A DNA stretch of 15,680 nucleotides, from NCBI GenBank assembly GCA_047638975.1, contig JBLINB010000038.1, positions 1 through 15,680 of the forward strand. The letters run 5' to 3'. The notes beneath the pieces were generated by a model. It was not told the origin of the DNA. It did no database searches and saw nothing but the letters and a program-made list of their open reading frames with translations. The position numbers were made by a program, and so were the translations under genes. This DNA is from JAPKEZ01 sp047638975. Lineage in GTDB: Bacteria > Planctomycetota > UBA1135. This document shows positions 8,074 to 15,189 of the stretch, piece after piece; the first letter of the stretch is position 1, and each line of letters opens with the position of its first letter.

Positions 8074-8772
8074 TTACTCTACAAACTTGTAGCCTACGCC
8101 GTGCACTGTTTTTATAACATCTGCATGCGCACCCAACTTTTTACGCATGCTTTTTACATGTGTATCAATATTGCGCTCAATAATTACCACTCCGGTTCCG
8201 GCAGCCGCGTCAATTAACTCATCGCGCCTATAAACACGACCAGGGGTCTTGGCCAGTGTGTGTAAAATCTTAAACTGCATTGGGGTTAATTCTATAATTT
8301 CGTCTTCGACACGCACTTCGAAACGCACCGGATCAATTACAAACTTGCCCGCCGAAATAGTTTCTTCACCAGCAGCGACCTGGCGAGTTGACGAACGTCG
8401 CAATAAGTTTTTCGCGCGCGCCACCAATTCTTTTGGACGTGCTGGTTTGGCTAAGTAATCATCGGCACCGATACCTAAGCCCAGCACCACATCTGACTCT
8501 TCCGATTTTGCTGACAGCATCAACACTGGCACATTCGCTAAAGTTGCGTCGCTACGTAATTCTCGACATACTTCAATGCCGTCTTTCTTCGGCATCATGA
8601 TGTCTAAGATCACCAAATCAGGGATAAACCGTCGCGCCTTCTTCAAAGCAGACTCGCCATCGCTAGCAGTAATCAACTCGCAGCTCGGCATTTCGAGCTC
8701 GAAGGTCAAGCGCAGGACTTCGAGTAAATCCGCGTCATCTTCAACTAATAGTATCTTTTTGGACATTGTCAT
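8074..8772 (-). CDS. phoB: Phosphate regulon response regulator PhoB
   Basis: 232 residues, the usual OmpR/PhoB-family length. The receiver domain (about 5-120) has the acidic pocket EDD (11-13), phosphoacceptor Asp57 in VILDIMMPKKDG, Ser87 in MLSAKS and Lys109 in YLAKP. The C-terminal winged helix (about 140-232) has the family ELTPMQFKILHTL and the recognition-helix region RNIDTHVKSMRKKLG. Phosphorylated PhoB should bind Pho boxes and activate phosphate-scavenging genes. The start is ATG 8772 (MTMSKK); an in-frame ATG at 8766 (MSKK) is equally possible, and neither has a convincing Shine-Dalgarno. It heads the phosphate run and faces away from the OPT gene across 81 bases. Confidence 0.95.
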   Translation of the reverse strand: MTMSKKILLVEDDADLLEVLRLTFELEMPSCELITASDGESALKKARRFIPDLVILDIMMPKKDGIEVCRELRSDATLANVPVLMLSAKSEESDVVLGLGIGADDYLAKPARPKELVARAKNLLRRSSTRQVAAGEETISAGKFVIDPVRFEVRVEDEIIELTPMQFKILHTLAKTPGRVYRRDELIDAAAGTGVVIIERNIDTHVKSMRKKLGAHADVIKTVHGVGYKFVE

Positions 8773-8792
8773 TACATCTTATGTAGGCATCC

Positions 8793-8806
8793 TCAATTAT
8801 AATTGA
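8793..8806. promoter_or_regulatory. Palindromic divergent -10 region between phoB and the OPT gene
   Basis: TCAATTATAATTGA is a perfect 14-base palindrome. It contains TATAAT on the plus strand (8798-8803) and, overlapping it, TATAAT on the minus strand (8801-8796). Each is a consensus sigma70 -10 hexamer, and the distances to the start codons (ATG 8854 on plus, ATG 8772 on minus) allow short leaders. I found no good -35 hexamer at 16-18 bases for either direction, so activator dependence is likely for at least one side. A second small dyad, TACAT-CTT-ATGTA at 8773-8785, sits between the palindrome and the phoB ATG. Promoter function is an inference. Confidence 0.5.
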
Positions 8807-8830
8807 AGTTGCGGTGAATATTCCTTGAAG
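8803..8830 (-). promoter_or_regulatory. Three 11-base-phased repeats upstream of phoB (possible degenerate Pho box)
   Basis: On the minus strand CTTCAA (8830-8825), ATTCAC (8819-8814) and CTTCAA (8808-8803) are spaced exactly 11 bases apart. PhoB binds direct repeats with 11-base periodicity (CTGTCAT followed by an AT-rich spacer), normally ending about 10 bases before the -10. Here the first two repeats end 12 bases before the minus-strand TATAAT at 8801-8796. Only the TCA core agrees well with consensus (about 10 of 18 positions), so the assignment is weak and rests mainly on geometry and on the expectation that phoB is autoregulated. Confidence 0.3.
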
Positions 8831-8853
8831 AGCCGGCTTTGATATATTCTCCC

Positions 8854-11094
8854 ATGGCACTTTTCCAACAAGCACCCCGCACGGTCGAAGAAGCCGAGCA
8901 ATACAAGCCGCTCGACATAGGCCCTGAAGAGGTTCTCGAAATGAGCGAAGAAGAATGGTATGAAAAAATATACCAAGGCGAAGACGTCCCGCAGTTAACC
9001 ATACGCGCAGTAGCGGTGGGCTCCGGCCTCGGCTTCCTGCTCGCCTTCACTAATCTTTATATTGGCCTGAAAACCGGCTGGGCTCTTGGTGTGGCAATTA
9101 CCGCATGCATTATGTCCTACTCGATATGGACGCTGCTGCTCAAGCGAGGCATTGCCAAATCGCCGATGACCATCCTCGAAACCAACTGCATGCAGTCCAC
9201 TGCATCCTCAGCTGGCTATTCAACGGGCGGCACCATGGTTTCGGCAATTGCGGCGATGTTGATGCTCTCCGTGACTCCCGACAACCCACTTGGCGTTCAC
9301 ATTAATCCATGGGTACTCATCGGGTGGACGATTTCTTTGGCGGCGCTAGGCACGGTAATGGCGATTCCGATGAAGCGCAATCTTATTAACCGCGACCGCC
9401 TCAAGTTTCCGTCGGGCACTGCAGCAGCGGTAACTCTGCAGTCCCTTTACTCGCAAGGCGGCGCCGCAATCAAAAAAGCGAAAGCTCTAGCCTGGTCTGC
9501 CGGCGGAGGAGCGATTTTCTCATTGCTGCTTGATTACAACTGGATCGTCCACGACCGCATTATCGATCCAGTGAAGTCGACTATCACCAACATACGCGGC
9601 GCCATCCTGCCTGGTCAGATGAACCTCTTCGACCGCTTCATCGCGGTTCCAGGCGCACGCGATACGGGTAAGCTCGACGACAGCGGTAATAAAATCTTCG
9701 AAGCCTATAAAGCCTCCGACTGGAATCTAGCCATGGACGTCAACCCGATTATGCTTGCCGCAGGTGGCTTGGTCGGTTTAAGAATCGGTTTTTACATGGT
9801 TGTTGGCGGCTTAGTCCTTGTCTTTGGCCTTGGCGCCGACGCCTTAGCCGATGTCTGGACTAGCCCTTACGGACACGATCTGCAAGCTGCGTTGGCGGCT
9901 ACCCAAGACGCAACCTCTGCGGCAGATTTCGCTGCTGCACTCGAGCCGATACAAGCGCAATACCCTGGTTACGTCACCGAAATGGCACTGACCATGCCCG
10001 ATGGTGCGAGCGTAGAAGTCATCCGCGAAAATATTGCCTCGCTAGAGAAGAGTCAAACCAAGGGGGCTATTTCCCATCCAGGTAAGGCATGGAAAGAAGT
10101 TGGCCTGTGGCTCGGCGTGTCCATCATGCTGGCCTATGGTATTTTGCAATTCTTTGCGCAATGGCGTACTATTTTGCGGGCGTTCTCAGGTCTAGGCCGG
10201 AAAGACGGTGACGACACCACCCCTGAGATTGTTAAGCAAACCGAGGTGCCTTCAAGTTGGTTCGCAATCGGAACTGCTATCGCGGGTACTTCTGCCATCC
10301 TCATCGCTCGATTTGCTTTCGAAATTCCCCTGCATTACGGTGCATTGGCTGTAGGCCTAACCTTTTTCTTGGCGATGGTTGCAGCGCGCGCGACGGGCGA
10401 ATCTGATATTACGCCGGTTGGTGCAATGGGCAAAATCATGCAGCTGACTTTTGGCACTTTGATGCCGCAAAGCGCAGGCGCAAATTTGATGTCGGCATCG
10501 ATCACCGCCAACTCTGCCGGCAGTGCTGCTGACTTGCTCAACGACCTTAAATCTGGATATCTGCTCGGCGCCAACCCTCGGCGTCAGTTTATTGCCCAAA
10601 TCTGGGGTATCGCTGCAGGCACAGTGGCTACTGTTTGGGGTTTCTACATGTTGGTGCCTGATGCGACTGCCATGACCGGCAGCATCGTTGATGGTGTTTT
10701 CCAAAAACCAGACTTCCCCGCACCGGCCGCTCAGGCCTGGAAAGCGATCGCCGAAGTCATGACCGGTGGAGGCCTTGATGCCATGCACCCCATGCACCGC
10801 ATGATGATTTTCTGGGGACTCGGTCTAGGAACACTGTTTTTGGCTCTTGAGCTACTCTTGCCGAAACAAAAAGCGTGGCTGCCATCCGCCACTGGCATCG
10901 GATTGGGCTTGATCTTGCCATTCCAATATCCATTATCAATGTGCATCGGCGCAATCATCGCCGTCATATGGGCGAAAAAATGGAAGGATTCTTCAGATTC
11001 GTACATGATCCCGATTATTTCCGGAATTATTGCCGGGCTTTCAATCTTCGGTGTACTTGGCGCGGTGATGAATACATTCGTCCTTGTCGGCTAA
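8854..11094 (+). CDS. OPT family oligopeptide transporter
   Basis: 746 residues from ATG 8854. A hydrophilic, acidic N-terminus of about 50 residues is followed by a polytopic membrane protein. Family hallmarks are seen in order: DVPQLTIRAV then NLYIGLKTGWALGVAITACI, the FPSGTAAAVTLQSLYSQGG segment, GESDITPVGAMGKIMQLTFG and DLLNDLKSGYLLGANPRRQF. OPT proteins move small peptides or metal chelates with protons across the inner membrane; the substrate cannot be read from sequence. A hydrophilic Ala-rich stretch of about 60 residues after the middle helices (codons near 9890-10080) is probably an external or cytoplasmic loop. A TTG at 8839 would add five residues and has GAAGAG six bases upstream; ATG is preferred because MALFQQAPRTVEEAE looks like the usual family start, although that ATG lacks a Shine-Dalgarno. 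It has its own divergent promoter region and no obvious tie to phosphate. Confidence 0.92.
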   Translation: MALFQQAPRTVEEAEQYKPLDIGPEEVLEMSEEEWYEKIYQGEDVPQLTIRAVAVGSGLGFLLAFTNLYIGLKTGWALGVAITACIMSYSIWTLLLKRGIAKSPMTILETNCMQSTASSAGYSTGGTMVSAIAAMLMLSVTPDNPLGVHINPWVLIGWTISLAALGTVMAIPMKRNLINRDRLKFPSGTAAAVTLQSLYSQGGAAIKKAKALAWSAGGGAIFSLLLDYNWIVHDRIIDPVKSTITNIRGAILPGQMNLFDRFIAVPGARDTGKLDDSGNKIFEAYKASDWNLAMDVNPIMLAAGGLVGLRIGFYMVVGGLVLVFGLGADALADVWTSPYGHDLQAALAATQDATSAADFAAALEPIQAQYPGYVTEMALTMPDGASVEVIRENIASLEKSQTKGAISHPGKAWKEVGLWLGVSIMLAYGILQFFAQWRTILRAFSGLGRKDGDDTTPEIVKQTEVPSSWFAIGTAIAGTSAILIARFAFEIPLHYGALAVGLTFFLAMVAARATGESDITPVGAMGKIMQLTFGTLMPQSAGANLMSASITANSAGSAADLLNDLKSGYLLGANPRRQFIAQIWGIAAGTVATVWGFYMLVPDATAMTGSIVDGVFQKPDFPAPAAQAWKAIAEVMTGGGLDAMHPMHRMMIFWGLGLGTLFLALELLLPKQKAWLPSATGIGLGLILPFQYPLSMCIGAIIAVIWAKKWKDSSDSYMIPIISGIIAGLSIFGVLGAVMNTFVLVG

Positions 11095-11143
11095 CTGCTC
11101 AGCATTACGCTACCCTGATTAGCGCAACTTACAGCGCACTCAA

Positions 11144-11177
11144 ATAAGGGGGGAAATGTTATCATTTCCCCCCTTAT
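11144..11177 (+). promoter_or_regulatory. Perfect 15-bp hairpin ending in the sdhC start codon
   Basis: The left arm ATAAGGGGGGAAATG (11144-11158), loop TTAT and right arm CATTTCCCCCCTTAT (11163-11177) pair without mismatch and include six consecutive G-C pairs. The right arm includes the A and T of the sdhC ATG (11176-11178). There is no U-tract after it, so it is not a standard intrinsic terminator for the OPT gene. Folded, it would hide both the G-rich Shine-Dalgarno-like tract and the sdhC start, which suggests control of sdhC translation. The structure is plain in the sequence; the role is inferred. Confidence 0.75.
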
Positions 11178-11179
11178 GA
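11156..11179 (+). CDS. Seven-codon leader ORF overlapping the sdhC start
   Basis: ATG at 11156 opens MLSFPPL, ending at a TGA (11177-11179) that overlaps the sdhC ATG as ATGA. An AAGGGGGG tract (11146-11153) lies two bases before this ATG; it is the only strong Shine-Dalgarno-like tract near any plus-strand start in the window. Ribosomes ending here would be placed directly on the sdhC start, which otherwise follows a pyrimidine run. The Pro-Pro pair just before the stop could slow ribosomes. No family can be assigned to so short a peptide, and the G-tract may be too close to the ATG to be efficient. Translation is a hypothesis. Confidence 0.35.
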   Translation: MLSFPPL

Positions 11180-11865
11180 GCTTAAGCACCCACTTAAAGT
11201 CTTCCATCGGTGAAAAAACCCTGATGGCGGTCACTGGCGTCTTTTTGATTCTGTTTGTGATCGGTCACATGCTGGGCAATCTGCAGCTGTTTCTTGGCCC
11301 TGATTACCTTAATGCTTACGCCGCCAAGCTGCAAAGCCTCGGGCCGTTGCTCTGGATAATACGCTCGTTTTTGCTTATCACGATGGTGTCCCACATTTGG
11401 GCTGCAGTACGCGTGGTACGCCGCAGCGCTAAGGCGCGTCCTATTAAGTACGCCATGCAAAAAGATGTGGCGACTAATTTTGCTGCTAAAACCATGTTGC
11501 TATCTGGCGGCTTAGTTTTGGTGTTTGTGATTTATCACGTCTTGCATTTCACCACCGGTAACATCGACCCGATTGGCGCGTTTGCAAAGGCACACGCCAC
11601 TGACGAAATAGATGTGTACGCCATGGTTATTGCCAGCTTTAAGCATCTGCCCACTACTATTATCTACAGTGCTGCAATGGTCTTGTTATGTATACATATC
11701 AGCCATGGAGCATCGTCTCTAGTGCAAACACTAGGCTTCCGTCGTTGCTCAACGAGCTGCACCGACAAAATAGGTCCGGCAGTCGCTGGCATCCTGCTTC
11801 TTGGCAACTTGTCCATTCCGCTGTGCATCTACTTCGACATGCTCCCAACAATTCCTGGTAACTGA
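11176..11865 (+). CDS. sdhC: Succinate dehydrogenase cytochrome b subunit (single-anchor, likely diheme)
   Basis: 229 residues with five hydrophobic segments (near 16-40, 58-82, 105-125, 147-173 with a break, and 200-222), matching the b558-type anchor used by enzymes with one membrane subunit. His31 (IGHMLGN), His73 (SHIWAAVRVVR), His121 or His124 (YHVLHF) and His174 or His177 (IHISHG) are placed as expected for axial ligands of two hemes. The subunit anchors SdhAB in the inner membrane and passes electrons to the quinone pool. The start is ATG 11176: SSIGEKTLMAVTG at residues 9-21 then sits at the usual distance from the N-terminus. There is no Shine-Dalgarno; a hairpin and an overlapping leader ORF occupy that position. 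sdhA follows after two bases. Confidence 0.93.
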   Translation: MSLSTHLKSSIGEKTLMAVTGVFLILFVIGHMLGNLQLFLGPDYLNAYAAKLQSLGPLLWIIRSFLLITMVSHIWAAVRVVRRSAKARPIKYAMQKDVATNFAAKTMLLSGGLVLVFVIYHVLHFTTGNIDPIGAFAKAHATDEIDVYAMVIASFKHLPTTIIYSAAMVLLCIHISHGASSLVQTLGFRRCSTSCTDKIGPAVAGILLLGNLSIPLCIYFDMLPTIPGN

Positions 11866-11867
11866 TC

Positions 11868-13799
11868 ATGGCTTTAAATCTCGATTCAAAAACCCCTGAC
11901 GGCCCTCTTGCCGATAAATGGACGAACCACCGCTTCAACATGAAGTTGGTGAACCCAGCAAACAAGCGTAAATTCAAAGTGATCGTTGTAGGCTCTGGCT
12001 TAGCCGGCTCATCTGCCGCGGCATCGCTTTCAGAACTTGGATACAACGTCGATTGTTTCTGCTTTCAAGATACTCCGCGTCGCGCGCACTCCATTGCAGC
12101 GCAAGGTGGCATCAATGCAGCAAAGAATTACCCTAACGATGGCGACTCTGTACGCCGTTTGTTTTATGACACTATCAAAGGTGGCGATTACCGCGCACGC
12201 GAGTCGAACGTTTACCGTTTAGCCGAAGTGTCAAACACCATCATTGATCAATGTGTCGCTCAGGGTGTACCTTTTGCCCGCGACTACGGCGGCTTACTCG
12301 ACAACCGCTCATTCGGTGGCGCACAAGTTAGCCGAACTTTTTATGCCCGCGGTCAAACCGGTCAGCAATTGTTGATTGGTGCCTACCAAGCGCTAAGTAA
12401 AGAAATTGGCAAGGGCGGAGTAACGATGCACACGCGTAGTGAGATGCTAGATGTCGTCACCGTTGACGGCCAAGCTAAAGGTATTATCACACGTGATTTG
12501 GTAACTGGCGAAATTGATCGTCATGCTGCCGACGCTGTGTTGTTGTGTACCGGTGGCTACGGTAATGTTTTTTACTTATCGACTAACGCCATGGGCTCAA
12601 ACGTAACTGCGGCTTTCCGCGCGCACAAAAAAGGTGCCGGCTTTGCTAATCCTTGTTACACACAGATTCACCCTACATGTATTCCGGTAAGCTCCGAGCA
12701 TCAATCGAAACTTACGCTGATGTCCGAATCTTTACGTAACGATGGTCGCGTATGGGTGCCAAAGTCAAAAGACGACAAACGTGCGCCGGCTGATATCCCC
12801 GAAGAAGATCGCGATTACTATCTCGAACGCCGCTACCCGTCTTTCGGTAACTTGGTGCCACGCGATGTAGCATCACGCGCCGCCAAAGAACGTTGCGACG
12901 CGGGTTATGGTGTTGGCGAAACTAAGTTGGCTGTATACCTCGATTTTGCCGATGCGATTGAACGCTTGGGCGAAGACATGATTCGTGCGCGTTACGGCAA
13001 CCTGTTTCAAATGTACGAAAAGATTACTGCCGAAAACCCGTACAAAACACCGATGCGGATTTTCCCAGCGGTGCACTACACCATGGGTGGTTTGTGGGTA
13101 GATTACAATCTGCAAACAACGATCCCCGGATTATTCGCGCTTGGCGAATGCAACTTCTCTGATCATGGAGCTAACCGCTTAGGCGCTTCGGCATTGATGC
13201 AGGGCTTGGCTGATGGTTACTTTGTCGCACCGTACACCGTGGGCAATTACCTAGGTGAACATGGCGAGATGGATGCCGACAAGAAGGTCACGACTGCACA
13301 CCCGGCTTTCGATGAAGCAGAGGCTGCAGTCATAGCGCGCACCGAGCGCTTGCTAGCTGTTAAGGGCACCCAGTCGATCGACTCCTTCCACAAACGCTTA
13401 GGCTTAATTATGTGGGAAAACTGTGGCATGGGCCGTACTAAAGAAACGCTTACTAAAGCCCTCGAAGAAATCCCTAAGCTGCGTGAAGAATTCTGGAACG
13501 ACGTGCGCATCCCTGGCACCGACAAAGAATTTAATATCGAAGTCGAAAAAGCCAATCGCGTTGCCGACTTCCTAGAGTTTGCCGAGACCATGTGTCTCGA
13601 TGCCTTAACTCGCGAAGAATCTTGTGGCGGCCACTTCCGCGAAGAACATCAATCTGCCGAAGGTGAAGCCCAACGCGATGACGAAAACTTTAGGGTTGCT
13701 TCGGTATGGGAATACAAAGGTGAAGGCGAGCGTCCTGAGCTTTCTCTTGAACAACTCGAGTTTGAAGATGTCAAACTCACAACCCGTAGCTACAAGTAA
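11868..13799 (+). CDS. sdhA: Succinate dehydrogenase / fumarate reductase flavoprotein subunit
   Basis: 643 residues, the usual length for the flavoprotein paired with a single cytochrome b anchor. The FAD dinucleotide-binding motif is VVGSGLAGSSAAA (40-51). His73 in RRAHSIAAQGGINAA is the expected covalent FAD attachment site. Further family segments are QIHPTCIPV, PRDVASRAAKERC (with the catalytic Arg region), HYTMGGLWVDYNLQT and LGECNFSDHGANRLGASALMQGLADG. It oxidises succinate to fumarate in the TCA cycle on the cytoplasmic side of the membrane. About 35 residues precede the FAD fold, as in related enzymes. ATG 11868 is two bases after the sdhC stop and has only a weak ribosome-binding site, so coupling to sdhC is likely. 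Direction (succinate oxidation or fumarate reduction) cannot be told from sequence alone. Confidence 0.96.
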   Translation: MALNLDSKTPDGPLADKWTNHRFNMKLVNPANKRKFKVIVVGSGLAGSSAAASLSELGYNVDCFCFQDTPRRAHSIAAQGGINAAKNYPNDGDSVRRLFYDTIKGGDYRARESNVYRLAEVSNTIIDQCVAQGVPFARDYGGLLDNRSFGGAQVSRTFYARGQTGQQLLIGAYQALSKEIGKGGVTMHTRSEMLDVVTVDGQAKGIITRDLVTGEIDRHAADAVLLCTGGYGNVFYLSTNAMGSNVTAAFRAHKKGAGFANPCYTQIHPTCIPVSSEHQSKLTLMSESLRNDGRVWVPKSKDDKRAPADIPEEDRDYYLERRYPSFGNLVPRDVASRAAKERCDAGYGVGETKLAVYLDFADAIERLGEDMIRARYGNLFQMYEKITAENPYKTPMRIFPAVHYTMGGLWVDYNLQTTIPGLFALGECNFSDHGANRLGASALMQGLADGYFVAPYTVGNYLGEHGEMDADKKVTTAHPAFDEAEAAVIARTERLLAVKGTQSIDSFHKRLGLIMWENCGMGRTKETLTKALEEIPKLREEFWNDVRIPGTDKEFNIEVEKANRVADFLEFAETMCLDALTREESCGGHFREEHQSAEGEAQRDDENFRVASVWEYKGEGERPELSLEQLEFEDVKLTTRSYK

Positions 13800-13803
13800 A
13801 GCC

Positions 13804-14556
13804 ATGAGAATTACTCTACACGTTTGGCGTCAAAAAGATGCAAAATCAACTGGTGGCATGCAGACTCGCCAAGTCGATGGCGTTTCACCCGACATGTCCT
13901 TTCTAGAAATGCTTGATAAGGTCAACGAAGACATCATCAACGAAGGTGACGAGCCTATAGCTTTCGACCATGATTGCCGCGAAGGTATTTGTGGTATGTG
14001 CTCGATGATGATTAACGGTCAAGCCCACGGGCCCGATGGCAGCACCACTACTTGCCAGCTACATATGCGTAGCTTCAAAGACGGCGATTCGATTCACATC
14101 GAGCCATGGCGTTCGCGCGCCTTCCCAGTAGTGCGCGACTTAGTTGTTGACCGCTCTTCATTCGATCGTATTGTTCAAGCCGGTGGTTTTATCTCGGCGA
14201 ATACCGGTGGTTGCCAAGATGCCAACAGTCAGTTGGTCCCTAAAATAAGTGCTGATCTAGCGATGGACGCCGCCGCCTGCATTGGTTGTGGTGCATGTGT
14301 TGCTTCATGTCCAAACGGCTCGGCAATGTTGTTCGTTGCCGCCAAAATGGGACACCTCGCTAATTTGCCACAGGGTCAGCCCGAGCGCTATTCACGCGCA
14401 CGCGAGATGGTTGCGCAAATGGATGCCGAAGGATTTGGCGCTTGCTCTAACCATTACGAATGCGAAGCAAGTTGCCCGAAAGATATCCCGGTAACTTTCA
14501 TCGCCGACATGAACCGCGATCTGCTTAAAGCAAATACCTCCTCTAGTTCAAAATAG
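13804..14556 (+). CDS. sdhB: Succinate dehydrogenase / fumarate reductase iron-sulfur subunit
   Basis: 250 residues. Three cluster sites are complete: [2Fe-2S] Cys58, Cys63, Cys66 and Cys84 (CREGICGMC ... TTTC); [4Fe-4S] Cys159, Cys162, Cys165 and Cys169 (CIGCGACVASCP); [3Fe-4S] Cys214, Cys220 and Cys224 (ACSNHYECEASCP). These carry electrons from SdhA flavin to the quinone site at SdhC. ATG 13804 is four bases after sdhA and gives the standard N-terminus MRITLHVWRQ. The reading frame stays open 60 codons further upstream inside sdhA, but that part encodes no recognisable sequence and is not taken as coding. No clear Shine-Dalgarno precedes the start. The Ser-rich tail is short and probably unstructured. 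Confidence 0.96.
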   Translation: MRITLHVWRQKDAKSTGGMQTRQVDGVSPDMSFLEMLDKVNEDIINEGDEPIAFDHDCREGICGMCSMMINGQAHGPDGSTTTCQLHMRSFKDGDSIHIEPWRSRAFPVVRDLVVDRSSFDRIVQAGGFISANTGGCQDANSQLVPKISADLAMDAAACIGCGACVASCPNGSAMLFVAAKMGHLANLPQGQPERYSRAREMVAQMDAEGFGACSNHYECEASCPKDIPVTFIADMNRDLLKANTSSSSK

Positions 14557-14559
14557 TTG

Positions 14560-15183
14560 ATGTCGAATGATGTAGAAGTCGAAATAAAGTTTGCTGCCGA
14601 AAGTGCAACGGACTTGCTTCGACTACCCCAAGATTTGAAAAACATTGGCTGGGAAGTCGGCGACGCTAACGATGTAGTGATGAATGATTACTACCTCGAC
14701 ACTCCCGATTTAGATTTATTGCAATCTGGCTGGACCTTCCGTTTACGCCGGGTGGGTGAAGAGGCCAAGGTGACTTTAAAAGAGCTCGTGGCAAACGAAG
14801 ATGGTGTTGCCCGCCGCGAAGAATACGAAGAAGACGTCGCATGGGATGGCAGTGGCCAAGTTACTTTCCCCGACGACATTGTTGGCGGACGCATTAACGC
14901 ATTGGTTGGTGAGAAAACTTTATGGCTGCTATTTCAGGTAGAGCAATCGCGCACCCAATACCCTGCCACTATTGATGACTGCATAGCCGAGCTCAGCCTT
15001 GATGCCGTACGCTGGATTTACAACAAGCGCGCCATAGAAGGCTACACTGCCGAACTCGAGCTTGTCGAGGGCGGTGAAGAAGATTTATTAAATGCGCAAG
15101 CCACGTTGCTGAAAGACTTCGACTGGAAACTATCCAGCAAATCTAAATTCGAAGTAGGTTTAGATCTGTTCAACCACTTTTAA
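14560..15183 (+). CDS. CYTH-domain / triphosphate tunnel metalloenzyme-like protein
   Basis: 207 residues, a single CYTH domain with no CHAD domain. Seen: the hallmark ExExK signature at the N-terminus (Glu6, Glu8, Lys10 in EVEIK), YYLDTPDLDLL then WTFRLRR and VTLKE (basic residues lining the tunnel), the acidic AELELVEG (metal site) and a late SKSKFEVGL segment. Members of this family hydrolyse tripolyphosphate or thiamine triphosphate, or make cAMP (class IV cyclases), inside a beta-barrel tunnel with divalent metal. Sequence alone does not separate these; inorganic triphosphatase is the commonest bacterial activity for a stand-alone domain. The start is ATG 14560, three bases after the sdhB stop; TTG 14557 is adjacent. 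It is probably cotranscribed with sdhCAB, an unusual partner. Confidence 0.85.
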   Translation: MSNDVEVEIKFAAESATDLLRLPQDLKNIGWEVGDANDVVMNDYYLDTPDLDLLQSGWTFRLRRVGEEAKVTLKELVANEDGVARREEYEEDVAWDGSGQVTFPDDIVGGRINALVGEKTLWLLFQVEQSRTQYPATIDDCIAELSLDAVRWIYNKRAIEGYTAELELVEGGEEDLLNAQATLLKDFDWKLSSKSKFEVGLDLFNHF

Positions 15184-15189
15184 AAAACA

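Noticed and set aside
8766..8772. TTGTCAT, close to one half of a Pho box, at the start of phoB.
   Set aside because: The bases 11 positions further on do not resemble a second half-site, and the match lies within the first codons of phoB.
8839..8853. TTG start for the OPT transporter five codons before the ATG.
   Set aside because: GAAGAG upstream is only a weak ribosome-binding site and the ATG gives the N-terminus I expect for the family. Kept as an alternative in the gene entry.
8793..9050. 85-codon minus-strand reading frame opposite the OPT N-terminus and the divergent promoter.
   Set aside because: It lies antisense to a well-conserved coding region, has low-complexity Ser/Arg-rich content and no recognisable family.
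11107..11124. Small inverted repeat CGCTA...TAGCG between the OPT gene and sdhC.
   Set aside because: Only five base pairs with a seven-base loop; readily explained by chance.
11144..11177. The hairpin read as an intrinsic terminator of the OPT gene.
   Set aside because: No run of T follows the stem; the next bases are the sdhC coding sequence. Partial termination cannot be excluded but is not the best reading.
13624..13803. N-terminal extension of SdhB by 60 residues inside sdhA.
   Set aside because: The extra part overlaps the highly conserved end of sdhA in another frame, has no SdhB-like sequence, and ATG 13804 gives the normal N-terminus.
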